A DNA stretch of 64,000 bases from Denitratisoma sp. DHT3 (GTDB lineage Bacteria; Pseudomonadota; Gammaproteobacteria; Burkholderiales; Rhodocyclaceae): contig NZ_CP020914.1 of assembly GCF_007833355.1 (NCBI RefSeq), positions 2,466,047 through 2,530,046 on the forward strand. Reading direction: 5' to 3'. The position numbers and the translations under genes were made by a program. Positions 54,036 through 62,285 of this stretch are shown piece by piece. Position 1 is the stretch's first letter. Each line of letters starts with the position of its first letter. Under the pieces are notes generated by a model. The model was not told the DNA's origin. It was given only the letters and a program-made list of their open reading frames with translations, and did not search any database.

Positions 54036-57000
54036 TTAGTCTTCCCGGCCGACCCGGAACCACGCCGCGTACAGCGCGGGGAGGAACAGGCAGGTGAGCG
54101 CCGTGGCGGCGAAGAGGCCGCCCATCAGGGCGACGGCCATCGGACCCCAGAACAACTGCCGGGTGAGCGGCAGCATCGCCAGGATGGCGGCGACGGCGGT
54201 CAGCGCGATGGGGCGGAAGCGCCGCACCGTGGCACCGACGATGGCGTCGTGGCGGCTCTTGCCTTCACGCTCGTCGCGCTGGATCTGGTCCACCAGGATC
54301 AGCGCGTTGCGGATGATCATGCCGGTCAGGGCGATCACGCCCAGGTTGGCGACGAAGCCGAAGGGCGCCTGGAACAGCAGCAGGCTGGCGGTGACGCCGA
54401 TCATGCCCAGCGGCGCGGTGAGGATCACCAGAAAGGAAAGGCCGAGGCTCTGGGTTTGGATCATCACCAGGGAGAAGATCACCAAGGCGGCGATCGGCAG
54501 CACGGCGGACAGGGATTTTTCCATCTTGGCCGACTCGTTGATCACGCCGCCGACATCGATCCGGTAGCCGGGCGGCAGTGTGGCGCGCAGATCGTCGAAC
54601 TGGGGATTGAGCAGATTCGAGGCGGTGGGCCCTTCCATGCGCTCGTCGGCGACGTCGGCGCGCACCGCGATGGTGGGCAGGCGGTCGCGGCGGCCGATCA
54701 CCGCCTCCTCGAGCGTGGGCACCAGGCGCGCCACCTGGGCCAGGGGCACGTGGCGGCCGTCGCGGGTCAGCAGATCCAGCGCCGGCAGGCGGTCCAGGGA
54801 ATTGCGCTCCGCCTCGGGCGCGCGCCAGACCACGTCGATCAGCCGGTCGTCCTCGCGCAGGCGGGTGATCACGGCGCCCTGCAGCCAGCCCTGGAGCGTC
54901 TGCGCCACGTCCTGGCTGGAGATGCCCAGCGCCTGCGCCCGGTTCTGGTCCACCTCGACGCGGAAGCTCTTGGCCTTTTCGTTCCAGTCGAAATTGACGT
55001 CCCGCACCAGGCCGCTGGCGCGCATTTTCGCGGCCAGGCGTTCGGCGATGCGGCGCACCTCGTCCACCTCCTCGCCGGACACGGAAAACTGCACCGGATA
55101 ACCCACCGACGGGCCGGCGGCCAGGCGGTTGATGCGGACGCGGATGTGGCTGAAACCGCCATCGGCCGCGGCGACGCGCGCCTGCAGGCGGCGCATCAAC
55201 GCTTCGCGCTGTTCCGGGCTGCGCGCGGTGATCACCATCTGGGCGTAGGCGCTGCTGGGCAACTGCTGTTCCAGCGTCAGCACGAAGCGCGGCGCCCCCA
55301 CCCCGACATAGGACGCGACGCGGTCCACGGCCGGGTCGTCGGCCACCAGTTTTTCGAGCTTCGCCACTTCGGCCTCGGTGGCCTGCAGCGACGAGCCCTG
55401 GGGCAGATAGAAATGCACCAGCAGCTCCAGCCGCGACGAGGCGGGGAAGAAATTCCGCTGCACCAGGGAGAAGGCGGCCATGGCGACGGCGAAGGCGGCC
55501 ACGGTGGCGAGGATCACCCACCAGCGGCGCCGCACGCACCAGGAGACCACGCGGTGCAGGCGCCGGTAGAAGGGCGTGTCGTAGATGTCCTCGCCGTGCG
55601 CCTGGGCGCGGGCGCGTAGCTTCTCCGGGTCGAGCAGGCGATAGCCCAGGTAGGGCGTGAACACCACCGCGACGATCCAGGACATCAGCAGGGCCGCGGT
55701 CACCACCACGAACATCGAGCCGGCGTATTCCGACACGTTGGAGTTGGCGAGAAAGATCGGCAGGAAGCCACCAGCCGTCACCAGGGTGCCGGAAAGCATC
55801 GGGAAGGCGGTATTGGTGTAGGCGAAGGTGGCCGCCTTGAAACGGTCCAGGCCCTGTTCCATTTTCACCACCATCATCTCGACGGCGATGATCGCGTCGT
55901 CGACGAGCAGGCCCAGGGCGATGATCAGGGAGCCGAACGAGATGCGGTGCAGGGTGACGTCGAAATACTGCATCAGCATCAGGGTACCGCCCAGCACCAG
56001 CGGAATCGACAGCGCCACCACCAGGCCGGTGCGCCAGCCCAGGCTGAAGAAGGACACCGCCAGAACCACCAGGATCGCCTCCAACAGGGACTGGATGAAC
56101 AGGCTCACCGAGTTCTTGACGATGTCGGCCTGGTTGGCGACTTCGCGCACCTCGATGCCGCGCGGCAGCATCGCCTCCAGCGTCTTCATCTGGCGGGCGA
56201 TGTCGGCGCCCAACGTCACCACGTTGGCGCCCTCGGTCATCACCACGGCGATGCCGATGGCGGGCTTGCCGCCGATGCGCATCCGCGGCTCGCCTGGCTC
56301 GGCCAGGCCGCGCCGCACCGTGGCGATGTCACCCAGGCGGAACTGGCGTCCGCCGATGGCGAGGGGACTGTCCCGCACCTCCTCCACGCTCGTCAGGGCG
56401 CCGCCGACATCGAGGCGGACGCGGTCGGCGGCGGTATCCACGAAACCGGCCGGGGCGACGGCGTTGCGCCGCACCAAAGCCTGGGAGATCTGGCCGGTGG
56501 AGATTCCCAGCGCGGCGAGCCGGCTGGCCGACGCCTCGACGTAGATCTTTTCCGAGCGCACGCCGATCAGATGCACCTTCTTCACCGCCGACACGCGCTT
56601 CAGTTCGCGGGCCAGCCGGTCGGCATGGTGCTGCAACTGCGCCAGATCGAAACCCTCGCCGGTGAGGGCGTAGATCAGCACGTCGGTGTTGTCGAACTCG
56701 TCGTTGGGGAAGGGCCCGATCACCCCCTCGGGCAGGCTGGGCTTGAGATCGTCCAGCTTCTGCCGCACCCGGGTCCACATCGCCGCCACGTCCTTGGTCG
56801 GCACGCTGCCGCTGAGCTGGAAGATGATCTGCGATTCGCCGGGCCGCGACATGGAGTTGATCTCCTCCACGTAGGACACTTCCTGCAGGGCCTGTTCGAT
56901 GCGATTGGTGACCTGCTGCTCCATCTCGCGCGCGGTGGAGCCCGGCCAGTAGGTCTGGATCGCGATCACCTTGAGGGAGAACACCGGGTCCTCGTCGCGC

Positions 57001-57107
57001 CCCATGGTGAGGTAGGAGATGACGCCGCCGATGAGCAGCACGGCCATCAGGTACAGCACCATCTGCGGATGGCGCAGCGCCCAGGCGGACAGGTTCGGAG
57101 TCCTCAT
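54036..57107 (-). CDS. Efflux RND transporter permease
   Basis: This is a 1023-residue inner-membrane RND pump with 12 predicted helices and two large periplasmic loops. The proton-relay aspartates of helix 4 are present in LGLLVDDAIIAVEM. The N-terminus NLSAWALRHPQMVLYLMAVL and the repeat LGVIALTGMIIRNALILVDQ are typical of the AcrB/MexF superfamily branch with GRDEDPVF. It exports drugs or metabolites together with the adaptor 10 bp upstream and a TolC channel. The ATG at 57107 replaces a longer frame that would run into the adaptor gene. Confidence 0.95.
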   Translation of the reverse strand: MRTPNLSAWALRHPQMVLYLMAVLLIGGVISYLTMGRDEDPVFSLKVIAIQTYWPGSTAREMEQQVTNRIEQALQEVSYVEEINSMSRPGESQIIFQLSGSVPTKDVAAMWTRVRQKLDDLKPSLPEGVIGPFPNDEFDNTDVLIYALTGEGFDLAQLQHHADRLARELKRVSAVKKVHLIGVRSEKIYVEASASRLAALGISTGQISQALVRRNAVAPAGFVDTAADRVRLDVGGALTSVEEVRDSPLAIGGRQFRLGDIATVRRGLAEPGEPRMRIGGKPAIGIAVVMTEGANVVTLGADIARQMKTLEAMLPRGIEVREVANQADIVKNSVSLFIQSLLEAILVVLAVSFFSLGWRTGLVVALSIPLVLGGTLMLMQYFDVTLHRISFGSLIIALGLLVDDAIIAVEMMVVKMEQGLDRFKAATFAYTNTAFPMLSGTLVTAGGFLPIFLANSNVSEYAGSMFVVVTAALLMSWIVAVVFTPYLGYRLLDPEKLRARAQAHGEDIYDTPFYRRLHRVVSWCVRRRWWVILATVAAFAVAMAAFSLVQRNFFPASSRLELLVHFYLPQGSSLQATEAEVAKLEKLVADDPAVDRVASYVGVGAPRFVLTLEQQLPSSAYAQMVITARSPEQREALMRRLQARVAAADGGFSHIRVRINRLAAGPSVGYPVQFSVSGEEVDEVRRIAERLAAKMRASGLVRDVNFDWNEKAKSFRVEVDQNRAQALGISSQDVAQTLQGWLQGAVITRLREDDRLIDVVWRAPEAERNSLDRLPALDLLTRDGRHVPLAQVARLVPTLEEAVIGRRDRLPTIAVRADVADERMEGPTASNLLNPQFDDLRATLPPGYRIDVGGVINESAKMEKSLSAVLPIAALVIFSLVMIQTQSLGLSFLVILTAPLGMIGVTASLLLFQAPFGFVANLGVIALTGMIIRNALILVDQIQRDEREGKSRHDAIVGATVRRFRPIALTAVAAILAMLPLTRQLFWGPMAVALMGGLFAATALTCLFLPALYAAWFRVGRED

Positions 57108-57117
57108 CGCCGGCCGT

Positions 57118-58146
57118 TCAGAATCTTCTATCGGCGTAGCGCAGCTTCTCCCCGGCGTGAATCTTGTACACGCCTGCCGCCACCACCCGCTCACCCGCCG
57201 TCAGGCCGGCACCGACCCAGGCCGCATCGTCGCTCCAGCGCAGCACCTGGACCGGACGCAGACTCACGGCGCCGTCGGCCGCGACGACCCACACCGCCAC
57301 GCCGCTCTTGCCGGGTTCCTGCTGGAAGATCGCCGTATGCGGCAGGCGCAGCCCGCCATCCTGTGGCTGGTCCAGGCTCACCGTCGCCGTCATGCCCAGA
57401 CCCACGGCGCCATCGCCGTCGAGCAGGGTCGCCCGGGCGTCGTAGCTGCGCGTGGCGGCGTCCGCCGTGCCGGCGATCTCGCGGATCCGGCCCCGATAGA
57501 CGCGGCCGGGCACGGCCCAGAGCGTCACCTGGACGGCATCGCCGGGATGCAGGCGGGTCCGCTCGGACTCCGGGATCTGGAAGGCGACTTCGCGCTCGCC
57601 CTGCGGCGCCAGGCGCAATACCGGCTGGCCGGGCGCCAGTACCTGGCCGGGTTCCGCCAGCACCGCCGCGACCACGCCGGCGCTGTCGGCCTTCAGGGTG
57701 GCGTAGGCGTGCTGGTTGCGCGCCAGGGTCGCCTGCGCCTGCGCCAGGCGGAAGGCGACTTCCTTCGCCTCCAGCGCGGCGGGACTGACGAAATTGCGTT
57801 CCCGCAGCTCGCGGAAACGCTTCAAATCGGCCGCCGCCAGATCGCGCTGGGCCTCGGCCTGGGCCAGCTGCTGCGCCGCGTCGGCCTCGTCCAGGCGAGC
57901 CAGCGGCTGGCCGGCGCGGACCTGGGCGCCGGCATCCACCAGGCGGGCCAGCAGCTTGCCGCCGACACGGAAAGACAACACGGCCTCATGGCGTGCCCGC
58001 ACCTCGCCGGCGTAATCGCGCCGGCTCGCCGCCGCGCCGCCACCGACCACCACGGTTTCCACCGCGCGCGCCACTTCCGGCGCCGGCACCGACTTGCCGC
58101 AGGCCGCGAGCAGGACGCACAACAGGGGGATCAGCCAGGGCCGCAT
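57118..58146 (-). CDS. Efflux RND periplasmic adaptor (membrane fusion lipoprotein)
   Basis: This is a 342-residue protein with a lipoprotein signal peptide (LIPLLCVLLAACGKS; lipobox Cys at residue 16), a lipoyl/hairpin region (LSFRVGGKLLARLVDAGAQV, then a coiled-coil of AEAQRDLAAADLKRF type) and beta-barrel segments. It links the RND pump to the outer-membrane channel. It is cotranscribed between tetR and the pump gene. Confidence 0.94.
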   Translation of the reverse strand: MRPWLIPLLCVLLAACGKSVPAPEVARAVETVVVGGGAAASRRDYAGEVRARHEAVLSFRVGGKLLARLVDAGAQVRAGQPLARLDEADAAQQLAQAEAQRDLAAADLKRFRELRERNFVSPAALEAKEVAFRLAQAQATLARNQHAYATLKADSAGVVAAVLAEPGQVLAPGQPVLRLAPQGEREVAFQIPESERTRLHPGDAVQVTLWAVPGRVYRGRIREIAGTADAATRSYDARATLLDGDGAVGLGMTATVSLDQPQDGGLRLPHTAIFQQEPGKSGVAVWVVAADGAVSLRPVQVLRWSDDAAWVGAGLTAGERVVAAGVYKIHAGEKLRYADRRF

Positions 58147-58168
58147 GGGGAGTCGTCGGGCAAGAAGG

Positions 58169-58816
58169 TCAGCGCGGCGGGGCCAGCAGGCCGCCGTCGA
58201 ACAGGAGGGAGAGGAAAGCGCTCAGATAGCTTTCCCTGTCCTGCTCCAGGGCGCTGAGGCTGCCCAGGGAATACTGCCAGATGGAGAGCATGAGCAGGGG
58301 CGCGATCAGCACGTCGGTGGTGCTTTCCAGGTCCACCGGGCGGAATTCGCCGGAGGCGATGCCCCGGGCCACGATGCCGCGCAGGAGCTCCCGCGCCCGG
58401 GCCGTGACCTTGTCGTGGTAGTAGCGGGCCACCTCGGGGAAATTGCCGGCCTCGGCCACCATGAGCTTGAGGATGCCGACGGAAGCATGCTGGGAGGAAT
58501 CCTGCCACCACGCCCTGAGCAAGCGCGCCAGGGATTCCCGGGCCGACTCCTGGTGCTGGGCCAGCATCTGCTCGACGTTTTCCATGCCCCGCAGCACATC
58601 CTCCTGGATCACGGCCTTGAAAAGGGCTTCCTTGTTGTCGAAGTAGAGGTACAGGGTTCCCTTGGAAACGCCGGCGCGCGCCGCCACGTCGTCCAGGCGG
58701 GTGGCGGCGTAGCCCTTTTCCACGAACAGGGTCAGGGCGGCGGCGGCCAGTTCGCCCGGCCGCGCTTCCTTGCGGCGTTGACGGGGACGGGGCGATGGGG
58801 TGGGTCGGGTAACCAT
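58169..58816 (-). CDS. TetR/AcrR-family transcriptional regulator
   Basis: This is a 215-residue protein with a basic N-terminal tail, the HTH TRLDDVAARAGVSKGTLYLY, FDNKEALFKAVIQED, and a helical ligand-binding C-terminus. It is the first gene of the efflux operon and most likely represses it. A palindromic site overlaps its own promoter region 12-25 bases upstream of the start. Confidence 0.94.
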   Translation of the reverse strand: MVTRPTPSPRPRQRRKEARPGELAAAALTLFVEKGYAATRLDDVAARAGVSKGTLYLYFDNKEALFKAVIQEDVLRGMENVEQMLAQHQESARESLARLLRAWWQDSSQHASVGILKLMVAEAGNFPEVARYYHDKVTARARELLRGIVARGIASGEFRPVDLESTTDVLIAPLLMLSIWQYSLGSLSALEQDRESYLSAFLSLLFDGGLLAPPR

Positions 58817-58827
58817 GCGACGAATTA

Positions 58828-58841
58828 TAACCGAACGGTCA
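58828..58841. promoter_or_regulatory. TetR-type operator upstream of the efflux operon
   Basis: TAACCGAACGGTCA contains the perfect palindrome ACCG-AA-CGGT and matches the TGACCGnnCGGTCA-like sites bound by AcrR/TetR regulators apart from one outer base. It lies 12 bases upstream of the tetR start in the gap to the methylase gene. Confidence 0.6.
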
Positions 58842-58862
58842 GTAAGGGCGTTTTTTATTTGG

Positions 58863-60032
58863 TTACAAAGGGTTGTCTGCTGCGAGATGGTCCGCGACGA
58901 ATGCCGCGAAGCGCGGCGGCAGGGGCGCGTTTTCCAGGCTGCGCTGGGTGAACAGGAAGCGGCCGTCGCAGACGAAGCCCAGTTCCGCCCAATCCACCTG
59001 GTTCAGGAGCCGCGCCAGATGCGCGACGTCCGCCTCGGCGCGATGCGGGAAGAGGCCCAGCACGGCGCCGTCGAAATGGGGACTGGGGTGGGTGAAAAAG
59101 GGCGCCGCGTTGCGGGTCTTGTGATTGACGTAGATCCGCGGCGCGGCCGAGGCCGGGTGGCGCCGCCCCCACTGCCACCAGTTGCTTTCGTCGAACTTGC
59201 GCACACGCCGCGCCAGCAGGGTTTCCTTGAAGGGCTCCAGGTAGGACAGGGACTGGTCGTAGATCATGCGCCGGGTGCGTCCGGTGCGGGCGGTGTGGGA
59301 ACAGACGAAGTCCGCGTTGCCCAGGGTGTCGTGGGCGAAGATCCGGTCGGCGCCGGAGACCGCCCCCACCTTGACGCTGAACACGCCGGACAGCGGCACG
59401 CCGTAACTGCCGCGGGTGAACAGCAGCTGGCCCTGGGCCAGCACCATGCGGCGGCCGTCGCGGGTGCGGTGCGCGGCGTCGCCCTTCTCGAAGCGCCAGA
59501 TCGCGCAGTTCGGCGTCGCGCCGGCGAAGACGCGGGCATCGCCCAGTTCCTCGAAGTCGGTGATCGTGCCCTGCTCGAACAGCCAGGCGTTGAGCCGCGC
59601 CGCGCCGGTGGCCTTGAGAAAGTCGCGCGGCGTGATGAAGATCAGTTCGCCGCCGGGGTTCAGGTGGCGCACGCATTTCTCGATGAAATGCAGATACAGG
59701 TTGGCGTGGCCGTCCAAAAGCGGCGAGTCCAGGCGACCGCGGGTTTCCGCCAGGATGTCGCGCGCCTTCACGTAGGGCGGATTGCCGATGATGGTGTCGA
59801 AGCGCTCCGCCGCCGGGTAGGCGAAGAAGTCCGCCACCAGCGCCTGGGACGGCGCCTGCCGGGCGTCCTGCTCGATCGCCACGCAGCCGGGCAGCCGCGA
59901 CGAGAAGGCGCCGTCGCCGCAGGACGGCTCCAGCACCCGGCCCCGGTTTCGGATCAGGCCGAGCATGCGCAGGACGATGGCCGGCGGCGTGAACACCTGG
60001 CCGCGGCGGTCGATATCCAGAACAGGGGGCAT
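58863..60032 (-). CDS. Adenine-specific DNA methyltransferase-like protein (orphan)
   Basis: This is a 389-residue class I methyltransferase with a SAM-binding motif [12 protein letters not shown] and the catalytic NPPY motif [12 protein letters not shown] of N6-adenine (gamma-type, TaqI-like) DNA methylases. The C-terminal ~180 residues would be the target-recognition part. No restriction gene is adjacent, so it is either an orphan regulatory methylase or an RNA/protein N-methylase. Orphan adenine methylases conserved in betaproteobacteria are known. The ATG at 60032 fits the family start [16 protein letters not shown]. Confidence 0.78.
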   Translation of the reverse strand: MPPVLDIDRRGQVFTPPAIVLRMLGLIRNRGRVLEPSCGDGAFSSRLPGCVAIEQDARQAPSQALVADFFAYPAAERFDTIIGNPPYVKARDILAETRGRLDSPLLDGHANLYLHFIEKCVRHLNPGGELIFITPRDFLKATGAARLNAWLFEQGTITDFEELGDARVFAGATPNCAIWRFEKGDAAHRTRDGRRMVLAQGQLLFTRGSYGVPLSGVFSVKVGAVSGADRIFAHDTLGNADFVCSHTARTGRTRRMIYDQSLSYLEPFKETLLARRVRKFDESNWWQWGRRHPASAAPRIYVNHKTRNAAPFFTHPSPHFDGAVLGLFPHRAEADVAHLARLLNQVDWAELGFVCDGRFLFTQRSLENAPLPPRFAAFVADHLAADNPL

Positions 60033-60102
60033 GGCAGCGAAAGCGGTAGAATCGCGTGTTTTTCCGGCATCCACCGGAGCAATTCAGCGAGGAAGGCAAC
60101 AG

Positions 60103-61734
60103 ATGCTGGTCGCGTCAAATATTACCATGCAGTTCGGGGCCAAGCCCCTGTTCGACAATGTCTCCGTCAAGTTCGGCGAAGGCAACCGCTACGGCCTGAT
60201 CGGCGCCAACGGCGCGGGCAAATCCACCTTCATGAAGATCCTCGCCGGCGTGCTGGAACCCTCGGCGGGCAACGTCTCGATCGATCCGGGCGAGCGCATG
60301 GCCTTCCTGCGCCAGGACCAGTTCGGCTACGAGGACATGCGGGTGCTGGACGTGGTGATGATGGGCCACGCCGAGATGTGGGCGGTGATGCAGGAGAAGG
60401 ATGCGATCTACGCCAACCCCGAGGCCAGCGAAGAGGACTACATGCACGCCGCCGAACTGGAGGGCAAGTTCGCCGAGTACGACGGCTACACCGCCGAATC
60501 GCGCGCCGGCGAGCTGCTGCTGGGCGTGGGCATCCCCACCGAGCAGCACAACGGCCCGATGCGCGAGGTGGCGCCGGGCTGGAAGCTGCGGGTGCTGCTG
60601 TGCCAGGCGCTGTTCGCCAACCCCGAGATCCTGCTGCTGGACGAGCCCACCAACAACCTCGACATCAACACCATCCGCTGGCTGGAGGATGTGCTGAATC
60701 AGCGCGAGTCCACCATGATCATCATCTCCCACGACCGCCACTTCCTGAACCAGGTGTGCACCCACATGGCCGACCTGGATTACGGCACGATCAAGGTCTA
60801 CGGCGGCAACTACGACGACTTCATGGAAGCCAGCACCCAGGCCCGGGAACGCCAGCAGGCGGCCAACGCCCGGGCCAAGGAGCGGGTGGCCGATCTGCAG
60901 GATTTCGTGCGCCGCTTTTCCGCCAACAAGTCCAAGGCGCGCCAGGCCACCAGCCGCCTGAAGCTGATCGAGAAAATCAAACCCGAGGACGTGAAGCCCT
61001 CCAGCCGCCAGTACCCCTGGATCCGCTTCGAGTACGACGACAAGGACAAGCTCCACCGCCTGGCCGTGGAACTGGACAACGTCAGCTTCGGCTACGACCC
61101 CAAGCAGCCCGTGATCAAGGGTTTCTCCACCGCCATCGAGGCCGGCGACAAGGTCGCCATCATCGGCGAGAACGGCGTCGGCAAGACCACCCTGCTGCGC
61201 CTCCTGGCCGGCGAGGCGCTGGGGGGCCTCGCGCCCGACTTCGGCAGCATCAAATGGGCCGAGAAGGCCAAGCCCGGCTACTTCGCCCAGGACCACGCCG
61301 ACGACTTCGCCAGCGGCGAGAGCCTCACCGACTGGATCGTGCAATGGGTGCGCGAAGGCGGCTACGACGGCAACGACGTCGAGACCCTGATCCGCGGCAC
61401 CCTCGGCCGGCTGCTGTTCTCCGGCGACGAGGTGAGGAAGTCGGTGAAGGTGATCTCCGGCGGCGAGCAGGGCCGCATGCTGTTCGGCAAGCTGATGCTC
61501 CTGCGCCGCAACGTGCTGTTGCTGGACGAGCCCACCAACCACCTGGACATGGAATCCATCGAGTCGTTGAACACGGCCCTGGACAAGTTCCCCGGCACCC
61601 TGATCTTCGTTTCCCACGACCGGGAATTCGTCTCCTCGCTCGCCACCCGCATCATCGACATCCGGCAGGATCGCAGCATCGTCGATTACCGCGGCACCTA
61701 CGAGGAGTATCTGGCCAGCCAGGGCATCGAGTGA
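60103..61734 (+). CDS. ybiT: ABC-F family ATPase YbiT
   Basis: This is a 543-residue soluble protein with two ABC domains and no membrane segment. Walker A motifs are GANGAGKST and GENGVGKTT; Walker B motifs are [12 protein letters not shown] and [12 protein letters not shown]. The second signature is ISGGEQGRM, while the first is replaced by VAPGWKLRV, as in E. coli YbiT, to which the whole sequence is close. ABC-F proteins act on the ribosomal E-site. The stop overlaps the following acyltransferase by one base. Confidence 0.95.
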   Translation: MLVASNITMQFGAKPLFDNVSVKFGEGNRYGLIGANGAGKSTFMKILAGVLEPSAGNVSIDPGERMAFLRQDQFGYEDMRVLDVVMMGHAEMWAVMQEKDAIYANPEASEEDYMHAAELEGKFAEYDGYTAESRAGELLLGVGIPTEQHNGPMREVAPGWKLRVLLCQALFANPEILLLDEPTNNLDINTIRWLEDVLNQRESTMIIISHDRHFLNQVCTHMADLDYGTIKVYGGNYDDFMEASTQARERQQAANARAKERVADLQDFVRRFSANKSKARQATSRLKLIEKIKPEDVKPSSRQYPWIRFEYDDKDKLHRLAVELDNVSFGYDPKQPVIKGFSTAIEAGDKVAIIGENGVGKTTLLRLLAGEALGGLAPDFGSIKWAEKAKPGYFAQDHADDFASGESLTDWIVQWVREGGYDGNDVETLIRGTLGRLLFSGDEVRKSVKVISGGEQGRMLFGKLMLLRRNVLLLDEPTNHLDMESIESLNTALDKFPGTLIFVSHDREFVSSLATRIIDIRQDRSIVDYRGTYEEYLASQGIE

Positions 61735-62285
61735 TGAAGTCCCGGCTCGCCGTCCGGATCCTCCGCGCATTCGGCTGGCGCGTCGTCTTCCCGCCGCCGC
61801 CGCCCAAGGCGGTGGTGGTGCTCTACCCCCACACCTCCAACTGGGATTTCATCATCGGCATCCTGACCCGTGCCGCCATCGATCTGCCCGCCCACTGGGG
61901 CGGCAAGGACACCCTGTTTCGCGGCCCCCTGGGGCCCCTCTTCCGCGCCCTGGGCGGCATCCCGGTGAACCGGCGCGAACGCACCGGCTTCGTCACGCAG
62001 ATGGCCGCGGCCTTCGACACCCAGGACCGCTTCTATCTGGTGCTGGCCCCCGAAGGCACCCGCAGCCTCACGCCGGGCTGGAAGAGCGGCTTCTACCGCA
62101 TCGCCCTCGAAGCCGGCGTCCCCCTGGCCCTGGCCTTCATCGACTACGCCCGGCGGGAAGCGGGCATCGCCGAGTACCTCACCCTCAGCGGCGACGAGGC
62201 CGCCGACATGGCCCACATCGCCGCCAGCCTGCAGGGCCGGCGCGGCCGGCGTCCGGAACTGGCTTCGCCGGTGAGGCTGCTGTGA
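61734..62285 (+). CDS. Lysophospholipid acyltransferase-like protein (PlsC superfamily)
   Basis: This is a 183-residue short acyltransferase. The HX4D catalytic motif is present (HTSNWD), as is the second motif EGTRS; a hydrophobic-to-basic N-terminus could associate with the membrane. It is shorter than PlsC (about 240 residues), so the acceptor may be different, for example another lysolipid. It is translationally coupled to ybiT and to the next ABC-F gene by overlaps of one and four bases. Confidence 0.88.
   Translation: MKSRLAVRILRAFGWRVVFPPPPPKAVVVLYPHTSNWDFIIGILTRAAIDLPAHWGGKDTLFRGPLGPLFRALGGIPVNRRERTGFVTQMAAAFDTQDRFYLVLAPEGTRSLTPGWKSGFYRIALEAGVPLALAFIDYARREAGIAEYLTLSGDEAADMAHIAASLQGRRGRRPELASPVRLL

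Noticed and set aside
54249..55619. 456-codon frame on the plus strand opposite the RND pump
   Set aside because: The translation is rich in His, Gly, Ala and Arg with no domain pattern, which is typical of antisense frames in high-GC genes. The RND protein on the other strand is full length with conserved motifs.
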